From Mucilaginibacter aquatilis (GTDB lineage: Bacteria > Bacteroidota > Bacteroidia > Sphingobacteriales > Sphingobacteriaceae), in NCBI RefSeq assembly GCF_009755275.1, contig NZ_WQLA01000001.1, positions 806,001 to 870,000 of the forward strand: 64,000 nt of DNA. The letters run 5' to 3'. A model generated the notes under the pieces. That model was not told where the DNA came from. It was given only the letters and a program-made list of their open reading frames with translations, and did not search any database. Positions 43,730 to 52,518 of the stretch are shown here, piece by piece. Each line of letters starts with the position of its first letter. Positions within the stretch are counted from its first letter, which is position 1. The position numbers were made by a program, and so were the translations under genes.

Positions 43730-46207
43730 TTACGCTTCTTTATTAATAAGTGGCGCTTTCTTTTTGGTTTCTAAATACAATGCACCAAACAAAACCAGTA
43801 CAAGTATTATAGATGCAATTAATGATATTGTTTCGCCGGTGTAGTATGATGCCGGGTGGAAGATAAATTCAATTTTGTGATTACCAACTGGGATAGCTGC
43901 TGCGCGCAACAAATAATCGGCACGGAAAAATGGCTTCTCTTCATTGTCTATCAACATTTTCCAGCCTTTATCATAAAACACTTCTGAGAATATAGCAATC
44001 TGATCTGTGGTTGAACCCGATTGGTAAACTAAATGATCAGGGTTGTAGCTGGTTAATTTGATAGTTGCAGCACCATCAACCGCAGTTGCCTTATCATTAA
44101 TCAGTTTTTTGTATTGCTGATCAACAATAGCTTCGTTTTTAGGGTCAAAGCTGCTTATTGCCTGCATTTCCTCATCAGCATTTTTAGCATACTTTATACT
44201 CTTAACAAACCAGGCGTTTCCGCATGCGGTTTGATTAGCCTGCATGTTGGCAGCGTTTGTTTTAGGATCATTATTAATGATGTACTTGGTATTCAACATA
44301 TCCAATACATCCTGGTTTATGCTCTTTGTGAACTGATTTTCAATCAATTCCTGGTAGCGTTTAAGTTTGGCTGCATGGTAACCACCTATTGATTTGTGGA
44401 AATAAGATGTATTTGCGTTACTGAAAGGATCGCCGCCGGCTAAATCAAATACACGGAAATTAGGATCGGTGTCACGAAGTATGAAACCGTCTACTTCACG
44501 CTGCTGTGGCTTTATTACATCCTCTTTAGCAACAAAGTTTTCATCTTTAAGGTAACGTTTATCTACTGTCCATAAATCAACAGTTACTAAAATAAGGAAA
44601 GCTATTGAGGCAACAGTTGCATTCAGTTTTCCTTTTAATAAAGCAAACAATACACCAAATGCCAGCACTATAAATATAAGCGACCTGATAGCATCGTGAC
44701 TGGCTAAGGTACTGCGATCCTGAACAAGGGCATTGGCAATAGCATTAGCAAATGACACATCGCCACCTATGGCCTGCGCCAGTTGGTTAACAAAGCCCTC
44801 ATGCTCTGGCGATTTAAAGCTTAAGAACAATGTTGGCATTACCCATAATATTAAACATACACCGCCTGTTACACCGGCTGCTATCATTAACTTCTTTAAG
44901 GCATCTTCCTTGTTGGTTGTGGTAATGGCTTCGTGTACTGCCATAAAACCTAACACGGGGAAACACAATTCAGCAATAGCCAATATTGAATCAAGTGCCC
45001 TGAATTTATTGTATAACGGGAAGTAATCAAAAAACAGGTTAGATAAAAGCGAAAAGTTGTGACCGAATGAAAGCAGTATAGTTAAAACTGATGCGCCTAA
45101 CAACCACCATTTTAAACGGCTTTTTACTACCAGCAAACCAAACACAAATAAAAAGCACACAATGGCTCCAAAGTATGTAGGGCCTTCGGTAAAGGGCTTA
45201 CCACCCCAATATGAAGGCATTTGTTGTGCAAAGCCTTGTGCTTGCTGGGCATCAACGCCTTTATCCTGCAATACCTTAACTACTTTAGAGTCGGTACCGC
45301 CGGCTTCGCCGCGGCTTCCGCCCCCATAGGCGTTAGGCACCAAAAAGGTAAAACACTCGCCTATGCCCTGGCTCCACTGAAATGCATAATCGCGGCTTAA
45401 GCCGTTTGATGGCTCAGAGGTATTTCTGGTTAAATTTGATTTACCGCGTATCGATTCGTTGCCATATTCGTAAGTAGTCCATAATGAACCAGCATTTACT
45501 GCTATTGCTAATGCAGCAGCGGCCGCCAGGTAGCCAAAGCTTTTAAAGAAAGATTTAGTTTGCTTGGTTTTAAATGCGTGATAGAATTCAATACATACGT
45601 AAATTATTAATGCCAGCAGCAGGTAATAGGTCATTTGTATGTGATTGGAGCGAATTTCAACTGCCAGGAAAAATGCAGTAAGCGCCGAACCCAACAGATA
45701 TTGCCCCCTGAATGCCATAATAATACTGGCAATAAGCGGTGCAAAAAGAGCTATGGCATACACCTGGTTGGCGTGCCCTGCATCAATTAGTATGAAGTTA
45801 TACGTTGAAAATGTAAATGCAATGGCCCCGGCAGCGGCAAGCCACGGATTTAAGCGCAATACCGATAACAGGAAATAAGTTCCCATCAGCAGTATCAAAA
45901 CGGTATCAACAGGGTTTGGAAATACGGTTTTTAAAACATCAATAATATATGTGGTAACATTGCTTGGAAACGGCACCCAAACCTGGAAGGCCGGCATACC
46001 GCTAAACATGCTATTGGTCCAAAGCGGCGCTTTACCGGTTTTTTCCTTCACATCCATTATCTCTTTCTGCGTAGCTTGTGCCCGCATAACATCACCCTGA
46101 TTTAGGGCCTTACCCTGAAATGCAGGTGTAAAGTACACGAAACATATAGCTAAAAAAACTCCGAAGATGGCAAAATGAATGCCATTGCGCTTGAACCAGT
46201 TGCTCAT
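43730..46207 (-). CDS. YfhO-family polytopic membrane protein (GT-C-like)
   Basis: An 825-residue inner-membrane protein with about twelve helices, a large extracytoplasmic loop region at about 560-770 (DPNFRVFDLAGGDPF, YHAAKLKRYQELIENQF, LNTKYIIND), and a final helix before a basic tail. That structure and the FRADYLLRAAAIPVGNHKIEFIFHP segment are typical of YfhO proteins, which in Firmicutes are linked to glycosylation of lipoteichoic acid and in general look like GT-C transferases. The sugar donor and acceptor here are unknown. Two small genes precede it in the same direction. Confidence 0.85.
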   Translation of the reverse strand: MSNWFKRNGIHFAIFGVFLAICFVYFTPAFQGKALNQGDVMRAQATQKEIMDVKEKTGKAPLWTNSMFSGMPAFQVWVPFPSNVTTYIIDVLKTVFPNPVDTVLILLMGTYFLLSVLRLNPWLAAAGAIAFTFSTYNFILIDAGHANQVYAIALFAPLIASIIMAFRGQYLLGSALTAFFLAVEIRSNHIQMTYYLLLALIIYVCIEFYHAFKTKQTKSFFKSFGYLAAAAALAIAVNAGSLWTTYEYGNESIRGKSNLTRNTSEPSNGLSRDYAFQWSQGIGECFTFLVPNAYGGGSRGEAGGTDSKVVKVLQDKGVDAQQAQGFAQQMPSYWGGKPFTEGPTYFGAIVCFLFVFGLLVVKSRLKWWLLGASVLTILLSFGHNFSLLSNLFFDYFPLYNKFRALDSILAIAELCFPVLGFMAVHEAITTTNKEDALKKLMIAAGVTGGVCLILWVMPTLFLSFKSPEHEGFVNQLAQAIGGDVSFANAIANALVQDRSTLASHDAIRSLIFIVLAFGVLFALLKGKLNATVASIAFLILVTVDLWTVDKRYLKDENFVAKEDVIKPQQREVDGFILRDTDPNFRVFDLAGGDPFSNANTSYFHKSIGGYHAAKLKRYQELIENQFTKSINQDVLDMLNTKYIINNDPKTNAANMQANQTACGNAWFVKSIKYAKNADEEMQAISSFDPKNEAIVDQQYKKLINDKATAVDGAATIKLTSYNPDHLVYQSGSTTDQIAIFSEVFYDKGWKMLIDNEEKPFFRADYLLRAAAIPVGNHKIEFIFHPASYYTGETISLIASIILVLVLFGALYLETKKKAPLINKEA

Positions 46208-46270
46208 TTATCTTTAGGGAAAATTTATTCCCCAAAAATATAAAAATGGCTGATAATAGAAACAGATAGT

Positions 46271-46588
46271 TTATACGGCTGCAACCGGCTTACAATGCAG
46301 TGCCACAACGCCAAGTAAATAATACAGCAATGCCATACCAAGCAAGCTTATGGCATATATTATTTGCGTCTTTTTTTCTTCAAACTCCTCGGTATTGCGG
46401 CGAATGGTGTAGTAGTTGTACCACGCCAAACCGGCCATCCCCACCCACAAAAACCAATGAACACGTTCACAGTTTACACACACTTGTACCAGTAGTGCAA
46501 ACACAATATAGTTAACGGTAGTTAAAGATATTAATGCCTGCAGGCTGTAATGGCGGTCTTTGAAAACACTATCGGGCTGACCTATCAT
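46271..46588 (-). CDS. Small membrane protein of unknown function
   Basis: A 105-residue protein with three to four predicted helices (about 17-37, 44-58, 78-97), a Cys pair CVNC near residue 37-40 and a basic loop. I do not recognise the family. It lies eight bases after the DUF4834 gene and 63 bases before the YfhO-type gene, all on the minus strand, so they are probably one operon. Confidence 0.6.
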   Translation of the reverse strand: MIGQPDSVFKDRHYSLQALISLTTVNYIVFALLVQVCVNCERVHWFLWVGMAGLAWYNYYTIRRNTEEFEEKKTQIIYAISLLGMALLYYLLGVVALHCKPVAAV

Positions 46589-46596
46589 AACTTATT

Positions 46597-46863
46597 CTAT
46601 TTTACTTCTTCGTAATCAACAAAATCGCCCTCGTTATCCGGTATCTGCGATTTCTTTACGGGAGGTACATGATCTATTTTTACTTTGCCTTCGGCACGAC
46701 GTTCAGATTTATTTTGCTGCTGAAAAGGATTTTGTTGCTGGCCGTATTGTTGTTGAGCCTTATTTACCATACTCTGAAACAGCATTGGCAAAAATATACG
46801 CGCCAAACTGCGTATGATGTAAATAACACAAATACTTATAATTAGGAAACGGACTATTAACAT
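46597..46863 (-). CDS. DUF4834 family membrane-anchored protein
   Basis: An 88-residue protein with one N-terminal helix (VRFLIISICVIYIIRSLARIFLPML), a Gln/Asn-rich linker (AQQQYGQQQNPFQQQN) and an acidic tail ending DFVDYEEVK, the DUF4834 pattern seen in Bacteroidota. Function unknown. First gene of the apparent operon; a TATATTTG box (minus strand 46889-46882) precedes it by 18 bases. Confidence 0.78.
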   Translation of the reverse strand: MLIVRFLIISICVIYIIRSLARIFLPMLFQSMVNKAQQQYGQQQNPFQQQNKSERRAEGKVKIDHVPPVKKSQIPDNEGDFVDYEEVK

Positions 46864-46881
46864 TCTAAAACAATTAGTTTA

Positions 46882-46889
46882 CAAATATA
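46882..46889 (-). promoter_or_regulatory. -7 box TATATTTG before the DUF4834 gene
   Basis: Minus-strand TATATTTG matches TAnnTTTG; the leader to the ATG at 46863 is about 15-18 bases. No clear -33 element. Confidence 0.4.
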
Positions 46890-46977
46890 AGCTAATAACG
46901 TAAAAAATGTTTGTATATGATACCCGGCTGTGCTATTGGTTTGTAATAATCAGTTTGCCTTTTACTGTGATACTTCG

Positions 46978-48510
46978 CTATAATGCATTCAAATTTTCAA
47001 GGTAAGCTTCGGCCTGCTCCATTATCCTCTGCCTTTCGTCCGGCTTCATTTTTTTTAGATTGTTATAAGCCATACCTATGCGTGGATTCTTTTCCAGCTT
47101 ATCGGCATTACGGTCAAAAAAGTTCCAGTATAGGCTGTTGTATGGGCAAGCCTTTTCGCCGTGCTTTTTCTTGTAATCATAATGGCAGTTTTTGCAGTAA
47201 TCGCTCATTTTATTGATATACGCTGCAGATGCTACGTAAGGCTTGGAGGCTATGATCCCTCCATCGGCAAACTGGCTCATACCACGCGTATTTGTTATTT
47301 CAACCCACTGTATAGCGTCAATATAAATGCCCAAATACCATGCATCCATATCATCGGGATTTATGCCGGCAAGTAAACCAAAATTACCAATAACCATTAG
47401 GCGCTGTATGTGATGCGCCCAGGCTTCGTTAAGCGACTGACCGATGCATTTATTGAGGCAGTTCATTTTAGTGTTACCATCCCAAAACCAGTGAGGTATT
47501 TCTGTATGATGCTTAAAAAAGTTCTTTTCATCATAACCCGGCATTTGGGCCCAGTATACACCCCTCATAAATTCACGCCAGCCTATGATTTGCCTTACAA
47601 AGCCTTCTACCTGGGCTATGGAAATATTATGGCTTTGTTTTTTGTAGTAATCAAGTACGGTACCCACCACCTCAGCAGGTGATATCATTTTTACATTTTG
47701 GGCAAAAGATATACGCGAGTGAAACAGGCTGATGTGATTTTGTAGCATCGCATCCTCATAGGTGCCAAAGTTTGGAAGTAGGTTTTCGCAAAAATACTGC
47801 AGCACCTTCAAGGCTTCTTTCCTGCTTAGAGGCCATGCAAAATGCTTTGCATCAACGTTTCCAAAGTATTTAACCTTTGCCGCGTCTATCATTTCCTTCA
47901 ACGCTAACACATCATGATCAAAATTCAACGGCTCCTGCAGCGGCACTTTTCCATCGTACCTTTTACGATTATCGGCATCAAAATTCCAACGGTTGTGTAC
48001 CGGGTCATCGCCATCCATTAAAATGTGATGCTTTTGACGCATGTGGCGGTAAAAGCTTTCCATACGGTACCCTTTTCCTCCAAAAAAATCCTTTACATCA
48101 AATCGTTCTGTTAAAAAATGTTCTGTATCGGCCGTTGCGGTATCAATGTCGAGCTCATTGCAAAGCGTTTTCAATTGTTCATCAAGCCGGTACTCGTCAG
48201 GCAACTGGTACTCAAGGCGCTCAAATTTTTCTTTTTTGATAACGTGTTTGATGTTTTCAGAAAAATCTTGCTTGTTGCCCCTATCGTCAAGATTAACGTA
48301 GATCACTTTATGCCCATGCTGGGTTAACTGGTGTGCGAAGTTTCGCATGGCGGCAAAGAAGGCCAGTATTTTTTGTACATGATGCATTACATATTGCTGC
48401 TCCTGCATCACCTCAAGCATAATATAAGTTACATTGTCGTCAACATTGTTATACCAACTATGCTTGCTGTTTAATTGATCGCCCAGTATTAAGCGTAAAG
48501 TTTTGGCCAT
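46978..48510 (-). CDS. Cryptochrome/photolyase family protein, FeS-BCP (PhrB-like) type
   Basis: A 510-residue DNA photolyase-like flavoprotein. The N-terminal MAKTLRLILGDQLN is typical of the group that includes the Agrobacterium PhrB (6-4) photolyase, in which four cysteines hold a [4Fe-4S] cluster. Candidate ligands are seen as CLNKC near residue 346-350 and CKNC plus CPYN near 436-450. FAD-site landmarks such as WREFMRGVYW are present. An upstream start at 48534 is possible but unlikely. It lies 89 bases downstream of crtI on the same strand, so a shared light-linked transcript is likely. Confidence 0.88.
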   Translation of the reverse strand: MAKTLRLILGDQLNSKHSWYNNVDDNVTYIMLEVMQEQQYVMHHVQKILAFFAAMRNFAHQLTQHGHKVIYVNLDDRGNKQDFSENIKHVIKKEKFERLEYQLPDEYRLDEQLKTLCNELDIDTATADTEHFLTERFDVKDFFGGKGYRMESFYRHMRQKHHILMDGDDPVHNRWNFDADNRKRYDGKVPLQEPLNFDHDVLALKEMIDAAKVKYFGNVDAKHFAWPLSRKEALKVLQYFCENLLPNFGTYEDAMLQNHISLFHSRISFAQNVKMISPAEVVGTVLDYYKKQSHNISIAQVEGFVRQIIGWREFMRGVYWAQMPGYDEKNFFKHHTEIPHWFWDGNTKMNCLNKCIGQSLNEAWAHHIQRLMVIGNFGLLAGINPDDMDAWYLGIYIDAIQWVEITNTRGMSQFADGGIIASKPYVASAAYINKMSDYCKNCHYDYKKKHGEKACPYNSLYWNFFDRNADKLEKNPRIGMAYNNLKKMKPDERQRIMEQAEAYLENLNAL

Positions 48511-48599
48511 GCAACATAAACGCCGTTGCAACAAATACTGTTTTGTATTGCTTAGTGCGCTTAGTTGTGTTGTAAGAATAAAGGTTAAACAATCTGTTC

Positions 48600-50075
48600 C
48601 TATTTCAAAAGTTTCAATGCTTCGGCTGCAACTACTTGTCCCGAAATGATTGCCGGAGGAACGCCGGGTCCGGGTACGGTAAGTTGCCCGGTGTAAAGCA
48701 TGTTACTTATTTTTTTTGCCCGCATAGCCGGCTTTAAAAAAGCTGTTTGCCCTAACGTGTTAGCCAAACCGTAAGCATTACCTTTAAATGAATGATAGTC
48801 GTCTTTAAAATCGTTCATTGCATAGCTACGCTTTAAAACTATGTTGTCCTTTATACTTTGCCCGGTTACTGCCTCAAACCGGTTAACCATTAAGTCAAAG
48901 TATTTTTCGCGCAAGGTATCATCATCATTCAGACCTGGCGCCAGCGGCATTAGGAAGAACAAATTTTCGCCACCTTCCGGAGCTACAGAATTATCGGTCT
49001 TTGATGCACATGAGACATAAAAAAGCGGTTTGGTAGGCCATTTTGGCTCCGTATAAATTTCGCGCGCATGGAGTTCAAAGTCTTCATCAAAAAATAAATT
49101 ATGGTGCTCAATACCTTCTACCCTTTTGTTTAGGCCAATGTAATACAATAGGCTTGAGGGCGACATGGTGCGGGTATCCCAATATTTTGATGTGTAGTTT
49201 CTGTTTTGTTTTGGAATAAGTGCCTGATCGGTATGCTCATAATCAGCACCTGATATAACAATACCGGCCGTAAAGTCACCTTGTGTTGTACGCACTAAAT
49301 TAGCCTTGCCTTCCTTTACATCAATAGCAGTTACCTCTGTATTAAGCTTTATGCTAACACCGTAGCTTTCGGCAATGCTAACCATAGCCTTCACAATTTG
49401 ATGCATTCCACCCTGCGGATACCAGGTTCCAAGCACCAGGTCGGCGTAGTTCATCATGCTATACATTGCAGGTGTGTTTTGTGGTGTAGCACCTAAAAAC
49501 AACACCGGAAACTCCAGTAGCTTAATAAGCTTTGGGTTTTTAAAGTATTTGCGCACATGCTTGCTCATGCTGGTAAGCAGTTGTATACCCAGGCTTTTTT
49601 TAAGCAGGCTAAAACCCATGTACTCTGTAATAGAGTGTGATGGTTTAAACACATACTCGCCCATACCAACACGGTATTTATACTCGGCCTGGTTTAAAAA
49701 CTCGCTTAACGCACTGCTGCTGCCCGGCTCTACACGCTCAAATAAGTCTTTAAGCTTTTGCATATCGGCAGCAACATCAAGATAATCGTTTTCGGCATAG
49801 TACACCCTGTACCCCGGATCAAGGCGTTCGAGCTTATAAAAATCAGAAGGCTTTTTATTAAATAGGGCAAAGTAATTTTCAAATACATCGGGCATCCAGT
49901 ACCAGCTTGGGCCCATGTCAAAGGTAAAACCATCCTGCTGCCATATGCGTGCACGGCCACCCGGTTGATCATTCTTTTCCAAAATAACCACCTCGCAACC
50001 TTCTTTTGCTAACAAAGCCGCAGCGGCCAGTCCCGAAAAACCTGCGCCAATAACAATAACCTTCTTTTTACTCAT
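48600..50075 (-). CDS. crtI: Phytoene desaturase
   Basis: A 491-residue FAD-dependent CrtI-type desaturase that converts phytoene towards lycopene. It shows the dinucleotide loop VIGAGFSGLAAAALLAKEG, followed by EKNDQPGGRAR and GFTFDMGPSWYWMP, and the C-terminal signature TVPGPGVPPAIISG. Length and layout are standard. It is divergent from crtB, with a 97-base gap that holds the crtB promoter. Confidence 0.93.
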   Translation of the reverse strand: MSKKKVIVIGAGFSGLAAAALLAKEGCEVVILEKNDQPGGRARIWQQDGFTFDMGPSWYWMPDVFENYFALFNKKPSDFYKLERLDPGYRVYYAENDYLDVAADMQKLKDLFERVEPGSSSALSEFLNQAEYKYRVGMGEYVFKPSHSITEYMGFSLLKKSLGIQLLTSMSKHVRKYFKNPKLIKLLEFPVLFLGATPQNTPAMYSMMNYADLVLGTWYPQGGMHQIVKAMVSIAESYGVSIKLNTEVTAIDVKEGKANLVRTTQGDFTAGIVISGADYEHTDQALIPKQNRNYTSKYWDTRTMSPSSLLYYIGLNKRVEGIEHHNLFFDEDFELHAREIYTEPKWPTKPLFYVSCASKTDNSVAPEGGENLFFLMPLAPGLNDDDTLREKYFDLMVNRFEAVTGQSIKDNIVLKRSYAMNDFKDDYHSFKGNAYGLANTLGQTAFLKPAMRAKKISNMLYTGQLTVPGPGVPPAIISGQVVAAEALKLLK

Positions 50076-50144
50076 GCCGTGTTTACAAGGGCAAAGTAAG
50101 TAAATTGTTTGGGCCCAAAGCCAAACAATTTAGGTTCAAATATG

Positions 50145-50152
50145 TACATTTG
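50145..50152 (+). promoter_or_regulatory. -7 box TACATTTG of the crtB operon
   Basis: TAnnTTTG match ending 20 bases before the crtB ATG at 50173, within the divergent crtI-crtB gap. No clear -33 TTG at standard spacing. Confidence 0.5.
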
Positions 50153-50172
50153 ATGATACTACCTGCTAACCG

Positions 50173-51006
50173 ATGAATTTATTTGACGAGACCTGCTTTG
50201 AATGCAGCAAAATTATTACCACTAAATACAGTACATCGTTTAGCAAAGGTATTATGGCTTTCGACCGCAAGTTCCGTTACCCTATTTATGCCATTTATGG
50301 CTTTGTGAGGTATGCTGATGAAATTGTTGACACTTTTCATGATTATGATAAGGCCAAACTTATAGCCAGCTTTAGAGTACAAACCTTTGAAGCCATAGCA
50401 CAAAAAATAAGTCTTAACCCGGTTTTGCAGGCTTTCCAGCAAGTTGTTAACCGCTATAACATCGAACACGAACTTATAGACGCATTTTTGCGGTCGATGG
50501 AAATGGATTTAGATAAGAAGGCTTATGACAGCAGCACTTATCAAACCTACATCTACGGCTCGGCGGAGGTGGTTGGCTTAATGTGCCTGCACATATTTTG
50601 CGAAAACGACAAAGCCATGTACAAGCAGTTAGTGCCCATGGCGCGCAGTTTGGGTGCAGCTTTTCAGAAGGTGAATTTTTTGCGTGATGTAAAGTCAGAC
50701 TTTGAAGAGCGCGGCCGTACCTACTTTCCTTTTGTTGATTTTAACCGCTTTAATGAAGAGGACAAAAGAGCCATTGAAGCCGATATTGAAAAAGACTTTG
50801 ATGATGCATTTAAAGGCATAAAGCAACTTCCACGTGGTACGCGTTTGGGTGTTTACGTTGCTTACATTTATTACCGCCAGCTTTTTAAAAAAATAAGCCG
50901 CACACCGGCCAACACTATTCTGCAAAAACGTATACGTATTTCTGATACTCATAAAACTGCTTTATATTTCAAGGCAGTTTTGCATCAAAAATTAAACGTT
51001 ATTTAA
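50173..51006 (+). CDS. crtB: Phytoene synthase (squalene/phytoene synthase family)
   Basis: A 277-residue all-helical prenyltransferase that condenses two geranylgeranyl diphosphates into phytoene. Both Asp-rich motifs are visible: DEIVDTFHD (about residue 50) and DVKSDFEERGRTYFP (about 175), plus YGSAEVVGLMC. It starts the plus-strand carotenoid operon. Its stop overlaps the next start by one base (TAATG). Confidence 0.92.
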   Translation: MNLFDETCFECSKIITTKYSTSFSKGIMAFDRKFRYPIYAIYGFVRYADEIVDTFHDYDKAKLIASFRVQTFEAIAQKISLNPVLQAFQQVVNRYNIEHELIDAFLRSMEMDLDKKAYDSSTYQTYIYGSAEVVGLMCLHIFCENDKAMYKQLVPMARSLGAAFQKVNFLRDVKSDFEERGRTYFPFVDFNRFNEEDKRAIEADIEKDFDDAFKGIKQLPRGTRLGVYVAYIYYRQLFKKISRTPANTILQKRIRISDTHKTALYFKAVLHQKLNVI

Positions 51007-51545
51007 TGAAGTTTTCCTTTTTGTCCTTTCTATTTATATTATTTGCCGTTCCATTTATTTGTAAGGCCGATGTACCCGAACCTCAAGTGATCAGAAAACA
51101 GTTGATACTGGCACTTGAAAAAAAAAGTTTAACAGATTCTCTTTACAACATTTTAAGCGCCGAAAAGAATAAATCGGCTTTAAACACTTGTTATTTAGGC
51201 GTTGTACAGGCCCTTAAAGCTAAGCACGCCTGGAACCCGTACTATAAAGTAAAGTATTTAAACGATGCTGAAAAGACATTGCAAAAGGCGGTAACCGCTC
51301 AGCCCGATAATATTGAAATACGTTTTATGCGCTTTTCCATCGAGCACAATGTTCCGGGCTTTTTAGGGTACAATAAGCATTTGGTGGCCGACAGGGAAGA
51401 GATGATTAAACAACTTAACCGCAAGCATTACACCACGGCCGATGAAAGCGTTGTGCGCACAATAATTAAATTTTTGATTGATTCGAAACGCTGCACAGCC
51501 CACGAAACCGAAACATTGCATAAACAGTTAGCTGCATTAAAGTGA
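51006..51545 (+). CDS. Secreted protein of unknown function in the carotenoid operon
   Basis: A 179-residue protein with a signal peptide (MKFSFLSFLFILFAV to CKAD) and a helical, TPR-like mature part (NDAEKTLQKAVTAQPDNIEIRFMRFSIE). It overlaps crtB by one base and the lycopene cyclase by four bases, so its translation is probably coupled to both. Similar genes are, as I recall, often found between crtB and the cyclase gene in Bacteroidota carotenoid clusters, but no function is known to me. Confidence 0.68.
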   Translation: MKFSFLSFLFILFAVPFICKADVPEPQVIRKQLILALEKKSLTDSLYNILSAEKNKSALNTCYLGVVQALKAKHAWNPYYKVKYLNDAEKTLQKAVTAQPDNIEIRFMRFSIEHNVPGFLGYNKHLVADREEMIKQLNRKHYTTADESVVRTIIKFLIDSKRCTAHETETLHKQLAALK

Positions 51546-52225
51546 CATACGCATACCTGCTTATTAATTTCCTTACTATAATTTTTCCAATACTGCTATC
51601 ATTTGATAAGCGTGTTGCCTTTCACAAAAGCTGGAAGTACATATGGCCGGCTATGGCCATAACAGGACTGGTGTTTTTGTTTTGGGACGTGCTATTTACA
51701 TTGAAAGGTGTATGGTCATTTAACAGCAACTATATTATTGGCATACGCTTTTGGGGCCTCCCCTTAGAGGAGATCTTATTTTTTTTAACTGTGCCTTTTT
51801 CATGCATATTTATTTATGCCTGCTTAAATTACTACGTTAAATGGTCGTTACCACAAACTGCAGGTAAAGCAATATCTGTACTGATGATTATTTTAAGTAT
51901 TGTGATGCTTGTGATTTATTATGACAGGTTATACACCACAGTTACCTTTGGCTTACTGCTTGCCTTGGTAGCAGCTATACAGTTTGGTTTTAATCCGATA
52001 TGGTTACCACGTTTTTACATGGCTTATATTGTGTCGCTATTACCGTTTTATATTGTAAATGGCATACTTACTTCCGTGCCGATTGTACTTTATAACAATG
52101 CCGAAAATATTGGTAAGCGCGTTGGTACAATACCTTTTGAAGATCATTTTTACTCGCTGGCATTGCTGCTTATGAACGTGGCCATTTTTGAGTATTTTAA
52201 AAATAAACGCAAGACTTTGTTATGA
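51542..52225 (+). CDS. crtYcd: Lycopene cyclase (CrtYc-CrtYd-type membrane protein)
   Basis: A 227-residue membrane protein with about seven helices. The doubled CrtYc/CrtYd domain is shown by VWSFNSNYIIGIRFWGLPLEEILFF and, in the second half, the related GTIPFEDHFYSLA; the conserved PxE(E/D) cluster is the likely active region. It converts lycopene into beta-carotene. The start is a GTG at 51542, supported by a four-base overlap with the upstream gene (GTGA). The next gene overlaps by four bases as well. Confidence 0.88.
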   Translation: MTYAYLLINFLTIIFPILLSFDKRVAFHKSWKYIWPAMAITGLVFLFWDVLFTLKGVWSFNSNYIIGIRFWGLPLEEILFFLTVPFSCIFIYACLNYYVKWSLPQTAGKAISVLMIILSIVMLVIYYDRLYTTVTFGLLLALVAAIQFGFNPIWLPRFYMAYIVSLLPFYIVNGILTSVPIVLYNNAENIGKRVGTIPFEDHFYSLALLLMNVAIFEYFKNKRKTLL

Positions 52226-52455
52226 CTTTGCCCGTATATACCCGTTCTCAACTGGCATTGCGCAACGGGCAAGACAAGCCACAAATTTGGGTTGCTTACC
52301 GTGGGAATATCTATGACGTAGGCAAAAGCCGCTTATGGCGCGATGGTAAGCACTACGAACATTGGGCAGGGCAAGACCTGACGGAAGAACTAGCAGACGC
52401 CCCGCACGCCGATGATGTATTCAAGCGCTTTGATATAGTAGGAATTTTAGGCTAA
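52222..52455 (+). CDS. Cytochrome b5-like heme/steroid-binding domain protein
   Basis: A 77-residue stand-alone domain of the cytochrome b5/MAPR family: YTRSQLALRNGQD, IWVAYRGNIYDV, the heme-ligand-type H in GKHYEHWAGQDLT and a second His in APHADDVF. It has no membrane anchor. The start (ATGA overlap with the cyclase stop) makes it the last gene of the crtB operon. A role as electron carrier or heme sensor in carotenoid metabolism is an inference. Confidence 0.85.
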   Translation: MTLPVYTRSQLALRNGQDKPQIWVAYRGNIYDVGKSRLWRDGKHYEHWAGQDLTEELADAPHADDVFKRFDIVGILG

Positions 52456-52460
52456 AAAAA

Positions 52461-52504
52461 AAGATGCCATTCCGCAGCCCTTATTACCTGCAAAATGACA
52501 TCTT
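52461..52504. terminator. Probable bidirectional terminator
   Basis: AAGATGCCATT (52461-52471) pairs with AATGACATCTT (52494-52504) with one mismatch and a 22-base loop; A-rich and T-rich flanks. It lies between the carotenoid operon and the convergent kinase gene. Confidence 0.5.
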
Positions 52505-52518
52505 TATAATTCATAAGC

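Noticed and set aside
46597..46863. Q/N-rich segment as a microsatellite-like repeat
   Set aside because: The Gln/Asn codons are mixed and the segment is the linker of DUF4834, not a DNA tandem repeat.
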